From NCBI GenBank assembly GCA_019915015.1, contig JAHBBC010000020.1, forward strand, positions 434,001-498,000: a DNA stretch of 64,000 bases. The letters are read 5' to 3'. Under the pieces are notes generated by a model. It saw only the letters and a program-made list of their open reading frames with translations, searched no databases and was not told the DNA's origin. Positions 43,667-54,752 of the stretch are shown here, piece by piece; the first letter of the stretch is position 1; every line of letters begins with the position of its first letter. A program made the translations under genes and the position numbers. Origin of the DNA: Auriscalpium vulgare (Eukaryota; Basidiomycota; Agaricomycetes; Russulales; Auriscalpiaceae).

Positions 43667-46568
43667 AAGCCCCCCCAGTCTCAGCGGAAGAGGCCGACAC
43701 GCTGATATCCCAAGACTTCTGTAGCGCTTCCAAGTCGAGAATTCCCAGGGCGGCGATATCGGGGTCGGCATTGATCTTGCCCTCTGCATGGACTTCTGAA
43801 CCTGGACCGTTCAATGCGCGACGCTCGGCGGGACGAAGAGAGTCGCGAAGCTCTCTTGACCATTGATTTGGGGTCAAGTTGTCGTCCCGCTTTGCCGACG
43901 ACAGAGCGGTGAGACGAGTAGAAAACCAGACTTCATTTGACCATGACCATTCGCCGTTCCATGCGCGACTGTCGAGAAAGTCTTTCTGTCGCGGCCAAAG
44001 ACTGCGTCCGCTTTTCATGCCAAACAGCCGGTCGAAGTCCGCTTTGCTCCCACTATCCACGAGACCGGGAACCGGGTCAGTGGTCGCCTCGCCAATACCG
44101 TAATCGGTGACCAAGCGAGAAGGTCCTCTGGCCGCATCTTCAAGCAAACCGGGCGACCCAAATTGAACGGCTAAGCGCCACGCCAATCCTCCCATGTGAA
44201 GAAACATCCGAGCGTTGGGCTGTGTGAGAAGATCATGCACTGTGGCCAAATATGCGTCCCAAATGTTGGCCCGTGCTTCCCACCATCGGACTACATGACT
44301 GGATTCTTGAGCGTAGCCCGTCCAAGACTCGGGCAGCGTAGGGATCGGCTGCGGAAGCCGGCTCCTTGGATAGCTCCATGTGAATGCGATACCTTTGCCC
44401 AACATGAAACCGACTACATCGGACCATGGGAGCATACAAGCGTCCCGCCAGATTGCGACGCGCAGTTTTGACCTTGAGAGTAAATGTATGTGGCCCTTCA
44501 TGATGGGAGACACACGCGGAATGGAGAGAGGCTTATTCGCCGGACGAAGTACCGCCGCTGCGAACGTGGCTACACCGTGTAAGGGAGAATCAGGCCCGTA
44601 GGCTGTCGTGAGCTCGGGCGCGGAAGTCGTATTTTGAGTGCTGCTCGTCGCTTCCTTCTCTTCTGAAGCGACGACGACTTGCTCCGATATTCTGTCCATG
44701 AGTGACGTTGACGGAACGACGTTTAATCGAGACAATAACGACGGTGGTCCGTCGCTATGTATTCCGTGAGACAATCTGGCTAGCAATGTTGCACCACTCG
44801 CAGGCTCCTTCGATCGCGTAGAGTCATCGCGCTGAGGGGAAGAGCTCGTTAGACGCTCCAGAAGGGATCGTTGCATCGATCCACCCTCGAGAGAGCTATC
44901 CTCTCGAGGTCGTTTGCGCCCACGCGGTTCAAGATCGTCCGAAGTAGGCCTGGCAGTCGAAGAAGAGCTATCCTTCTTCTCGGAACTGGATGTACCAGTG
45001 CCGTCTGCCATGACTACATCTTGAAAGGTGCGATTCGACGAGCTTTCTCCTTGGCGTGCGTGTGAGGAGTGCAGAGATGCCTGGATGGCCTCTTGCATGT
45101 CCGCTGCTTCGCGATCTGAGTCCTCGTCATCGAGCGTGCTACGGTCATGCATTGGAGAGACGACGGAGGAGTTGGCTTTCTGCTTCCCTTTAGACGCGGA
45201 AGTGGTCCCGACTGGTCTGTCGACAGATTCCTGCACCGAAGGAGGGGGCGAAGATGCTGGAGGGCGCATGGGCCCATCAATTCCTTTGTAGATATCTTCA
45301 AAGAAATCATCCTCGTCCTCGCGATCGTGATCCGGAACTGCGATTGCGTCCCATCCTTTTGCTGGCATATCGAAGTCAGTGACGTCGTGGAATACCGTGC
45401 CGTCGCCTGGCTCTGGGAAGTTGAGTTTGACTGCGCAGCCGATGAACTCTCCGTTTTGAACTCGCTTCGCCGCAACAACTCGTCGCGATTTGGGGTCGTC
45501 CGAGTCCATCTGTTCGAACCAGCGGCGTACTTGGCTGACTTCTGTGACCATATCCTTCCTCAGAAGCTCATTCGTACGCTTCTTCAAGTTCGTCAGGTTC
45601 TTGTCGTACTTCCGCATTCGTTTCTCTCTTTCCCGCACGACCGCCGCGATTTCTTTAGCTCCCAATTTCCGCGGGTCGAGGGCAGTCAGTTCGGGCACAT
45701 CGAGAGCGTAGTGCCAGAGATACCGAGGGTTGGCGCCGTGAACGTATAGTTCTTGAATGTCTGGCCAAGAGACTCGGGGCAAGTGAAAGTCTACCAGCGT
45801 GCCTACTCGTTCGGCTGAAAGCCAGGGGATCACGAGATCTGCCCAACCTGCTACCGGCACTGGTATGGCTTCCCAACCATGACCAGCGTGCGTGGCGAGA
45901 AAAATGACGAACGCCATCCACTCGTGCATGGACTTGCGAGTGGACGAAAGCTGTTTCTTGAGGTCCGCTTTTTCCGCCGGGAGAGCCGTCACGGTGGGTA
46001 TACGCAAGGGGACGGCATCGTACGCGAGATACTTGGCCATGACTTCGCCGACCCGCATGACTTTCGCGGAATATTCTGTGAGCCATTTGAGAGCTGTCGG
46101 GGTGCATTGGTAGCGCTCGTGGCCGACGCGCGCAAAGCCGTTTCCATCTGTCTCGTCGTTGTACACCCATTCCGCTTTTGTAAAGTCATTTGGAAGAGGG
46201 CGGTAGGCTAACCAAGGGCGCTTGTAATCCCACCATTCCGCCGCAATATCTGGTCCGTCCGCTCGGTAATTGAAGGGCGGGGTAGCGTTTAGAGGAGTCC
46301 GCGAGGGCATGCGCACCGGCGAGCGTCCGCTCGGTGTCGGATCCATTCCGAATCCTACCCATTGAACACCCGGCACGGACGATGTGAACACGTCCGCTAA
46401 GTACCCCCCTGAAGTCACCACATGATAGGGTAAGACCGTTTTGTCGTAGATGGCATGCGGATTCCCCGCTCGTCGACGCTTCGCGATCTCCTTCAAATGA
46501 CCAGCCGGCGGGGGCTTGGGAGCGGCTTCCGCTCCCCAACCTTGCAAAGGTTGCGCCCAAGACGACAT
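43662..46568 (-). CDS. Extra ORF of the middle element (unknown protein, env position)
   Basis: 968 aa from ATG 46568 (MSSWAQPLQGWG); the frame is open further to 46679. It follows pol by 217 bp and its stop codon TGA (43664-43662) lies in the first bases of the 3' LTR, so the ORF runs through the polypurine tract. Residues about 40-420 form a globular, Trp-rich part (GYLADVFTSSVPGVQWVGFG, ALKWLTEYSAKVMRVGEVMA, MHEWMAFVIFLATHAGHGWE). The middle is acidic/Ser-rich and disordered. The C-terminal third is again globular (WSDVVGFMLGKGIAFTWSYP, NARMFLHMGGLAWRLAVQFG). No signal peptide or membrane helix is seen, so it is not an obvious envelope protein. I recall similar 'GG..WRLA' C-terminal domains in unnamed agaricomycete proteins but know no function. 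Confidence 0.85.
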   Translation of the reverse strand: MSSWAQPLQGWGAEAAPKPPPAGHLKEIAKRRRAGNPHAIYDKTVLPYHVVTSGGYLADVFTSSVPGVQWVGFGMDPTPSGRSPVRMPSRTPLNATPPFNYRADGPDIAAEWWDYKRPWLAYRPLPNDFTKAEWVYNDETDGNGFARVGHERYQCTPTALKWLTEYSAKVMRVGEVMAKYLAYDAVPLRIPTVTALPAEKADLKKQLSSTRKSMHEWMAFVIFLATHAGHGWEAIPVPVAGWADLVIPWLSAERVGTLVDFHLPRVSWPDIQELYVHGANPRYLWHYALDVPELTALDPRKLGAKEIAAVVREREKRMRKYDKNLTNLKKRTNELLRKDMVTEVSQVRRWFEQMDSDDPKSRRVVAAKRVQNGEFIGCAVKLNFPEPGDGTVFHDVTDFDMPAKGWDAIAVPDHDREDEDDFFEDIYKGIDGPMRPPASSPPPSVQESVDRPVGTTSASKGKQKANSSVVSPMHDRSTLDDEDSDREAADMQEAIQASLHSSHARQGESSSNRTFQDVVMADGTGTSSSEKKDSSSSTARPTSDDLEPRGRKRPREDSSLEGGSMQRSLLERLTSSSPQRDDSTRSKEPASGATLLARLSHGIHSDGPPSLLSRLNVVPSTSLMDRISEQVVVASEEKEATSSTQNTTSAPELTTAYGPDSPLHGVATFAAAVLRPANKPLSIPRVSPIMKGHIHLLSRSKLRVAIWRDACMLPWSDVVGFMLGKGIAFTWSYPRSRLPQPIPTLPESWTGYAQESSHVVRWWEARANIWDAYLATVHDLLTQPNARMFLHMGGLAWRLAVQFGSPGLLEDAARGPSRLVTDYGIGEATTDPVPGLVDSGSKADFDRLFGMKSGRSLWPRQKDFLDSRAWNGEWSWSNEVWFSTRLTALSSAKRDDNLTPNQWSRELRDSLRPAERRALNGPGSEVHAEGKINADPDIAALGILDLEALQKSWDISVSASSAETGGAL
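43667..43681 (-). promoter_or_regulatory. Middle element polypurine tract
   Basis: On the coding strand a run of seven G followed by CTT abuts the 3' LTR. It encodes the last residues of the extra ORF. Confidence 0.6.
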
Positions 46569-46785
46569 GTTGATGCGGGAAGACAAAGAGGATGGTGGTT
46601 TGAGACAAAGGATAGGAGCACGCGGTCTCCGTTCTCCGTCTAAGCGCGCCTCGAGGTGATGGCGCCCAAGCGAAATCACGTGATCCGTGACGCGACGCGT
46701 CCCAAGTCAAAGCTGTCGGCGTCAGGCGATAGGCGTGCTATTAGAAATTTATTAAAAAGTATATAGAGTAAGGTAACTCTGCTGT
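46569..46785 (-). other. Spacer between middle pol and the extra ORF, AT-rich
   Basis: On the coding strand it holds CTCTATATACTT and TTTAATAAATTT. These could act as a TATA box and a poly(A) signal, so the extra ORF might be made from its own transcript. Inferred from motifs only. Confidence 0.4.
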
Positions 46786-49700
46786 TCAGTGTCGAGCCGG
46801 GCCAGCAAGTCCCGCGTCCCGTCGATAAGAAAACAATCGCTGAGGAGCGTTGCGCAGATCCGTCGCGGAGGCCCAAGAATCATATAATGGCGAGTATCCT
46901 TCCCATCGTATTAGATACATCATCTGTTTCTTCTGCTTGTCGTATCGGTGACCCACTATCTTTTCGACTTGATATTCTTCAGAAGCTGGCTTCTCCAGGC
47001 GAGTGTCAGGCAAGACTGTTCTATGACCAAATTCCGCGTCAGAAGGCTTATATAGGCGTAGATGTTCTAGATTCAACACGTTCGACCCAGGGTAGTTGTC
47101 GGGTAACCGCAAGCGGTACACCTTAGGATTAATACGCTCTTGTACTTCAAACGGCCCCACTGCGCGTTGAATTAGTTTGCTGCCCTCGCCCCGACTTTCG
47201 ATCCATTCCAAGGAGTGAGGGTTGACCAGGACTTGGTCTCCTACGCGGAATTCTAGCTCTCTCCGGCCTTTATTGTATGATTCGCTTTGTTTCAGCTGTG
47301 CTCGTGCGAGAGCTATCCTCGCACTTTCCCTATGATACTGGAGTAATCGCACGAAATCGTCCGCTCGACCATTGAGTAGTGCGTCTTGGGGAGCGGCTTC
47401 CGCTCCTTCCGCCTTTCCGAAATCGAGGCTGGACTTCGGCTGAAATCCGTAAAGCACGAAATGAGGACTCAGACCAGTGGATGAATGAGGCAGGTTGTTG
47501 TATGCGTGTTCCAACAAAGGAAGCCATTCAGCCCAGCTAGTCTTATCCGTGGCTACATAAGCACGCAACATGATTTCCAACTTCTGATTCACAATTTCAG
47601 TCTGTCCATCGTGCTGAGGATGATGTGAGGAGGATAGGGACATCCGCGTTCTCAGAGCCTTAGCGACTCCCTTCCAGAAATCAGAAGTCCACCGTGGATC
47701 GCGATCCGAGACTATGTTATCCGGCACGCCAAATCTACAAACAACATGATTCACGAAAAGTTTGGCGAATCCCTCTGCTGTCAGTCCCGTGGTCGTAGGT
47801 ATAAATTGCGCGTGCTTGGACATTCTATCCACCGTTACTAACACGGCGTTGGATTCCGAGGACCACGGTAAGCCCGTGACTAAGTCCAGAGAAACAGACT
47901 CGTAGGGTCGTCGCGGCACCGGGTTTGGGATAAGACGTCCAAATTTCGTGAAATTCCGGTGTTTCACTTTCTGACATACGTCGCAAGTATCGCAGAATCT
48001 CTGAACGTCCTTCCGCATCGAAGGCCAAAAGAATTTCCCATTCATCAGCTGCCACAACTTTTCGGCGCCCGCGTGGGCGGACTCAAAAGGGGACTCGTGA
48101 GCTTGGAGTAGTAGTCCTGCTCGCAAAGATTTGGGCACACACAATCGCGGTTGAAAATCCGCGTCTCGAAAGTACAGCAGTCCTTTCTCGTCTTTGAAGT
48201 ATCTCTGTCCTGCGTCCCAGGTATCTGGGGATTGAGAAGTGTTCTCCCATCTCTGCTTAAAAGCGGCGTCCGCTTTATATCCCTGCAAAAAGGATTGCAA
48301 ATAACTTTCGTCCATGTGCACGTGAATGGTGGGAGGAGGATTGTTTTTCTCCCAGGCTACTTGACGATCGTATAAGTCAAGATTCTCCTTTCGCCGTGAT
48401 ACGTCTCCCAGCGTGGCTTCGGCTTCCGAAGCCGGTTCCGTTACCGGAACTCTCTCCTGGGGAATTACAGAGTCTTCGCTCTTATTGACAGCGCTTTTGG
48501 CCTTATAAGATCGCGTGGTGACTTGAAAGCAATTATGAGGCGAACTCATCAGACTGTCGTTCCAGTCAGTGAGCACCAATTGCGCTGACTTCGTCAACTC
48601 AGTAATTGAATTCCCTTTCAGCGAAGTGTCCGTCATGCCAGCTAACGTTAGAGCTGGGGATTCCTCCTCATTTGGAGTTACGTAGTCAGGGACAGTCTCG
48701 AGCAGACGAGAAATAGGATCAACGTTGGAATGAACGCGTCCTGGCCGATGTACAATTTCTAGACCTGGAGCGTACGCCGAGAAGACCGTTCCCCAAGCAC
48801 CTAGCCGTCGATTGTTGTTTTCGTACGTCTTAGCCCACTGCAACGCGGCATGATCGGTGACTAGCAGGATTTGTTCCCCTTCGATGAACGGCTGGAATTT
48901 CACCAATCCTTCCTTAGCGGCCAAAGCTTCTCTCTCCGTGGCAGAATAGTTCCGTTCGGCCGGCTTGAAAGTTCGACTCCAGTATCCTATCACCCTTTCC
49001 ACTTGCACGACCGTATCCTCCAGAGTTTCTCCCCATGAGCCAGTAAGACCGCAATCCGCGATTTTGGGGGACAATGTAGTGGTGAGCTTCGGAACTGGCT
49101 TCCCGGATTCGTATGCGCGACGAACGCGCTCGTATGTTCGGGTTCCTCTCAAATCCTTGAGTACCATCGTCTGCACTTGTTGCAGGGTAACTCCTAACCC
49201 TTCTCCGGAGGCATCCGTGTACAATCGATAGGGCTTCCCCATCTCCGGATGCGCCAATACGGGAGCACACGACAGAGCCTTTTTGATTTCCTCGAAAGCT
49301 CTTTCATGTTCCGCACGCCAGTTCCAAGCCGCACCCTTACGAGTGAGTGAAAATAAAGGAGTCGCCAGAGTCGCATAATGCGGTATAAACGCCGAGAAGT
49401 ATACTGCCATGCCTAAGAACGTACGTAGTTCCGCTACCTTTGAGGGTCTCGCCATTTTCAAGATGGCTTCCACCTTTTGTTTGTGCGTTGACAAACCTAG
49501 ACGAGAGACTTTATGTCCGAGTAGAATGATAGAACTGTAGAACAAATGACACTTCTTAGGGGAGAGGGTGATTCCGGAATTCTCTATAGCTTCCAGAACT
49601 TTGTCAAGGTGATCGATATGTTCTTCATAGCTTTTCGAATATACCACTATGTCGTCGATGTATACCAGGCAGAATAACCAGAGGTAGGGAGACAAAACTT

Positions 49701-52700
49701 CTTGCATTACTCGCTGGAAAATGGAAGGTCCGTTTCGTAATCCAAAGGGCATTCTCAAGAATTGAAACAATCCTTTGTGTGTACGGAATGCTGTCTTCTC
49801 CACGTCCTCGGGAGCCATTTCCAGTTGGGTAAATCCTGCAAGAGCGTCCAGGGAAGACAAAACTTGTGACCCAGAAAGCGAAGCGAGAATTTCAGACTGT
49901 CTCGGAATGGGAAATTCATCCGGCACAGTGACTGCGTTAAGCTTTCGGTAATCCACGCAGAATCGAGGTTTGTTGTTCCGATAAACGATAACGACCGGCG
50001 CGCTCCATGGACTAATAGAGGGCTCTATAACGCCTTGTTCGAACCACGCGTTAAGTTGGTCCTCTATCACCATGCGTTTGGCAGGAGAACTTCCATACAT
50101 AGGCACCGCTATAGGTACTTGACCATCCACAGTACGGATATGAACTCTCGATTGGTGCTTTCCCAATCTTCCATCGAACCCGAAGGCTCGTTGACGTCGT
50201 CGTAACATTTCCCAGGCTCGCTCCTTGAGTTCTTCGGGCAATTGTCCTACATCCAGCAGTTCCTGCATGTCCCGCGACGGCCAGACCGTAGGGTCCGGAA
50301 CTTCAGCTGTCTTGGGTCCCCAAATCTCCTCCTCCGGAGGTTCTGGCTCAACGGTTTCCGCTGGCCCTTCGGGTTCCTTTTCAGCTTTCATCGAATGTCC
50401 AGCAGACTGTAGGGTCATATTGACTTCAACTAGCTGCTTGACTAATTTCGCATGTCCCACCAACGCTTCCAGTTTTTCAGCGTTCTCGGGAACATCGAGG
50501 AACTTGGCTGGGTCTACTAGTCGCCCGATCACTTCGCCCTTCCGAAGAATTTTGGGATGTGACGACGTATTAGCCACTGGGATGAAAGGAGAAGATTGAT
50601 TTAAGAGAACATTGGGGACCACGAAAGTCGGGTTTCTGGAGGACGCAACCATGGTTTTCTCTACCATCCAAGTCCGCTCGTCCGTGAAGCTAGCGTTTAC
50701 TTGAACTCGCTTGACTGAATGCGGGGGAATTTTGACTTCCTCTATAACTCGTACATTTCGCGGTCCTTCCGCATCCTTCCTCAGCGCTCTTCTTTTTGCT
50801 TTGTTCCGGCGATGCGTCTTTGCCAGAATAAAGCGAGCTAGTGGAGCTCCCAGTACTCTCTTAGCGACATGAACTTCTTTACGGCTTGAGCCATGAACTC
50901 CTTCAGCTAGAACTTCGTATTTTCTCCCTTCGAAGTATACCCTGGTCCCAGCGTCCAAACTTCGCTCCACCGTTAACTCGTACGCTTGGTGAAAGTCTTC
51001 TCCCAAGAGGATAGGCACAGACATATTAGATACTACATAGGCTTCCACCTCCAATTGAAGTTCTCTCCCGTCGACGGTACAAACGTAAATGGGGAGCATG
51101 ACGTATCCATGTAAAGATGCTTCCTTAGCCGTTAATTGCACAAGTTTTAACTTCAATCCTTGTCTTAGAGCAGGCGGATTAACCAATTGATCGTATGTAG
51201 CCTTAGAGAGAAGCGAGATGTCCGCGCAGGAGTCCAACCGTAAATCGCATATAGGCCCGGTCGGAGCCATGATTTGGCCTCTCATGGACACTACGGATAC
51301 TCCCACAGCTGACATTCCTGGAATAGAGGTGCGTTTCCTCTTCAATTTAATGGTCTCCAGCTCCGGAGTCTCCGCCTGCAACGCTTCAACCTCTTCCATC
51401 AGACCCCCGTCTCTGGGACTGGATCCTCCGTTCTGTCGTAGCTGAACATAATACTCGTCTTCGATCTCTTCCACTGAAGGAGTAGGCCTCCGCACAACAT
51501 TCTCGAGGCTTCCTCGAGCGTGTGCCGTCAGCACTTCTCTCCTCGTCGGAGCTTCTTGTTCGTCCTCGTTACCTCGTTTACTAGAGTCACTTCCTCTAGT
51601 CTCGTGTTCGGCTTCCGAACACGCACGCTCACGAGCAACGATATAAGCGGAAGAAATCGCTTCCATTAGGTAAGACTCATACAAAGTATTATACATGAGC
51701 TCATCCTCGGGGGTCCTATCCGTTTCTAACCCTGCACTCAACAAGTTGACCTCTCTCTTTTTCGCGTAAGTCGGCCAATGAGGACACTCTTTATCCCAAT
51801 GGTGCTTACTTCCGCACAGCTTGCACGGCGAGGGAGGTGGCTTTATCAGAGACTTTGTCCCGTCAGCCTTGGGAAACGGATAACCTCCTTTCGGAGGAGC
51901 TCTCTGCCGCTTGACTAGCGTGGCGAAGACCTGCGCGGTTACCGCAGGGTCAACTTCGTCCGGAGCGTTAAGATTTTCCTCATCGTCTTCATTTATTATC
52001 GGAAAATCGACTTCTTCGGCTTCCTCTCCGTTGCCCGACGCGAGATGTACAGAAGCTTGCCCTCTATTGGGGCGGCTGCGAAACGTTCTGGGGCGAAATG
52101 GTCTGGCGTTTTCCTCGCGAATAGCTTGCCGAATCAGCTGCGGTATCTCATCTTTAGACACTAGGTCACTAGTACTGCGGGAGGCGGCGATTAGAGCGAG
52201 AGCATTGTCTTGGGCTCGCTGCGTAAGATCATCTGTACTCTGCGGCAATGGAACGTTGAGCGTAGTCATCCAACTAGAGGGTACGTTGCGAATAACGATT
52301 TGAGCTTCTTCGGGACCTCCCAAGTCCGTGTTCAAAAGAGCTCGCGCGTACATGATACGGCGTTGAAGGTAGTCTTCTGGCATTTCCCGTTCGTGGCCCT
52401 TTTGCCGGAAGAACATTTCCGTAAATTCCATGTTTCGCTCTAGCTGCCACTGTCGGCCCAAGAATACGGACTTGAGTCCATTGAGCCAATTCAGATGATT
52501 GGTCATCATATAGGCCTTCATGCGCCTAGACACCTGAATCCACCACTTCTTCACCCGCGAATTGTCGGTCAATTGGGTCCATAGCCAACGTCCCATAGCC
52601 GCGGGCAAGGAGTCATTCATCATAGCGAGTTCTTGGACGTCTGCGAAGTACGCTATAGCCGTGAGCTTATTTCCGTCCCAGCTCGGCAAATGATCAGGTC

Positions 52701-53066
52701 GTAATTCCTCCTTCAGTCGTGGACCCATATTTGGATTGCCTTGCGGGAATCCATACCATTGCCAGGGTAAACCCCAACCAGGAGGCGGTCCTCCACCTCC
52801 GCCGGGTGGTCCTCCACCTCCGCCGGGCGGTCCTCCATCTCCTGGCGGTCCGTAAGGTCCACCCGGAGGCATTCCTCCGGGCATTCCTGGGTATCCCCCA
52901 GGCGGACCTCCACCTCCCGGTGGTCCATAATATCCTCCTCCTCCTCCAGGCATCCCAGGAAACCCGCCGGGCGGCCCTCCGCCCGGAAATCCTGGTGGTC
53001 CACCTGAAGGTCCATTTCCCGATCCTCCTCCTCCGAAGGGAGGCCAATTCGGAGGTCCTCCTCCGG
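46786..53066 (-). CDS. Middle element gag end and pol: protease, RT, RNase H, integrase, chromodomain
   Basis: This is the 3' part of the middle gag-pol (in frame with 61474-59664). It begins with a Gly/Pro-rich low-complexity stretch, then a helical Gag domain (W..F...F) and a zinc knuckle CKLCGSKHHWDKECPHW (51780-51830). The protease reads DLRLDSCADISLLS, with Cys in place of the usual Gly of D-S/T-G-A. RT has RFCVDYRKLNAVTVPDEFPI and LVYIDDIVVYS (near 49650). RNase H has LYTDASGEGLG and VTDHAALQW, and the HRPGRVHSNVDPISR motif. Integrase has CDTCDVCQKVKH, SLDLVTGLP, NIVSDRDPRW and DGQTEIVNQKLE. The chromodomain is EKIVGHRYDKQ then YLIRWEGYSPLYDSWAS. The upstream open frame to 53304 comes from the inner LTR. 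Confidence 0.95.
53063..53066. repeat. Target-site duplication CCGG of the inner element (left)
   Basis: Matches 59664-59667. Four bases only. Confidence 0.75.
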
Positions 53067-54752
53067 TGATGGGCACCCACAGGTAGTAGGGTGGTAATGT
53101 GTCAGATACCAGATCCCTAGAGCGCTGATGAGGGTACCGTGATGTGTGCGAGTGAGTGTCAGGGTCCCGAAGACAATCGGAGTGCGTCTCCGACGAGTGT
53201 GGGGAGGTGTGCGATCGGATGCGCTGGTCGGAATGCGTGATCGGTCGGAGAGTCGTCGATGAGGGGTCGGAGGCGCAGATGCGATGGTCGGAATGTGTGG
53301 ACAAGTGGTGCGAGTGGTGCGATCGAGGCTGCGACCGCTGCGAGACGACAGAGTCAAGACTGCGATCTCCGAGGTCGCAAGACGGTCGGAGCGACGATGA
53401 GTCGTGCAGGCAACGACGCAGAGGCGTGTGGACGGTCGGAGGAGCGGGGGCGGTGGTCGGAAGATAGGAATGAGAGGTGCAAGCACGCCAATCGATGTTG
53501 CGATCACTGCGGGACGAGCGGAACGCGACTGTGATCTCCGATGTCGCAAGACGGTCGGAGCGACGAAGTGCGAGGGCAACGGCTAATGGGACGACGATGG
53601 AACAAGATGAGAGCGAGGAGAACGATAAGCTGAGTGCGGGACGACGACGACAAAGACAAAGGCAAAGGCAAAGGCGACAGAGCTAGCCTCGAGCTAACTA
53701 TACGATAGAGACGAGGCGTTATGGGCGTCGAATGAGATCTGAACCGTGCGGGGGGAACCGAATCTGTATTGCTGCATGTGTCCGACCGCTATTTATACGT
53801 TTCGAACGCTATAGTACGAGTCCGATCGAAAATACAGTCAGAACAAAGGAAGACGATCGGAACAAAGGCAAGCAATGGTGCGCAAGTCGCACATGGTACG
53901 GACAATGGATGGGAGTCACGAGAATGTATCTGAAGGTCTGCGAGGCTGTAGAGAACAATGTAGAGCAAGTGATCAGCGCTGTCAGAAGGGCAGTGCAAGC
54001 ACATGGAAAACGATCTGCGCTGTCAAGAAGTGTGGGAGAGACATCCTACAATGTCGAACAAGACAATACAACCAGAACAGGAGACAATGGAGGTGTGGCG
54101 AATGGTAGAATGCACTCCGACGTGCGAGGGGGTCGCAGGTGAGTGTTACGATCTTGCAACTCGTCGAACAGTTGGAAGAATGCTCCGGTGTTGAGCGTGC
54201 GATGGTCGGAACGGTGGAGGGATAATCGGAGCGCTGGTCCGACCGCAGAACAATCGGGATCGAAGGAATGTGGCGCAAACTCGAGAGCTGGGCTAGACAA
54301 TGGTCGGAGGACAATGGCGCAACTGTGGGGGTACTCGGAAGTCGCAGAGACGTCGGAGAGACGTGGCACACGTGCTGAAACGATGATCTCGATGATCGAA
54401 ATGTCTGATGGAATTCCGACGCATTGTGACAACTGTGGGAGACGCTGTGCTCGAGGTCGCATGGCGGCAATCGGAACGATGAGCGAGTGGTCGGATGACT
54501 GCGTGTGATGCGTGCAACGGAGTTGCTGGTCCGAGCGTGGTGTCCAAGGTATGATTCTGATCGCGCGACAGCTCTGCGAGACTCCAACGGTCGGAACTCT
54601 GGCTCCGATCTTGCGAGCGGTCGGAAGAACTAATCGAGTGGTCGGAGCACTGCTGCGCGACGCTGCGATCTCCGGAATTGTGTATCTGTCGCCTTGACGA
54701 AAGTGCGAAAATTCCGTAACGATCGCCTCGCAGCGCGGGGCGAGGCGTATCA
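53067..54752 (-). repeat. Inner element 3' LTR (1686 bp)
   Basis: Every open frame in it recurs unchanged in the copy at 57978-59663, so the two LTRs are identical or nearly so. It is dense in tcgga/tccga words. Confidence 0.93.
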
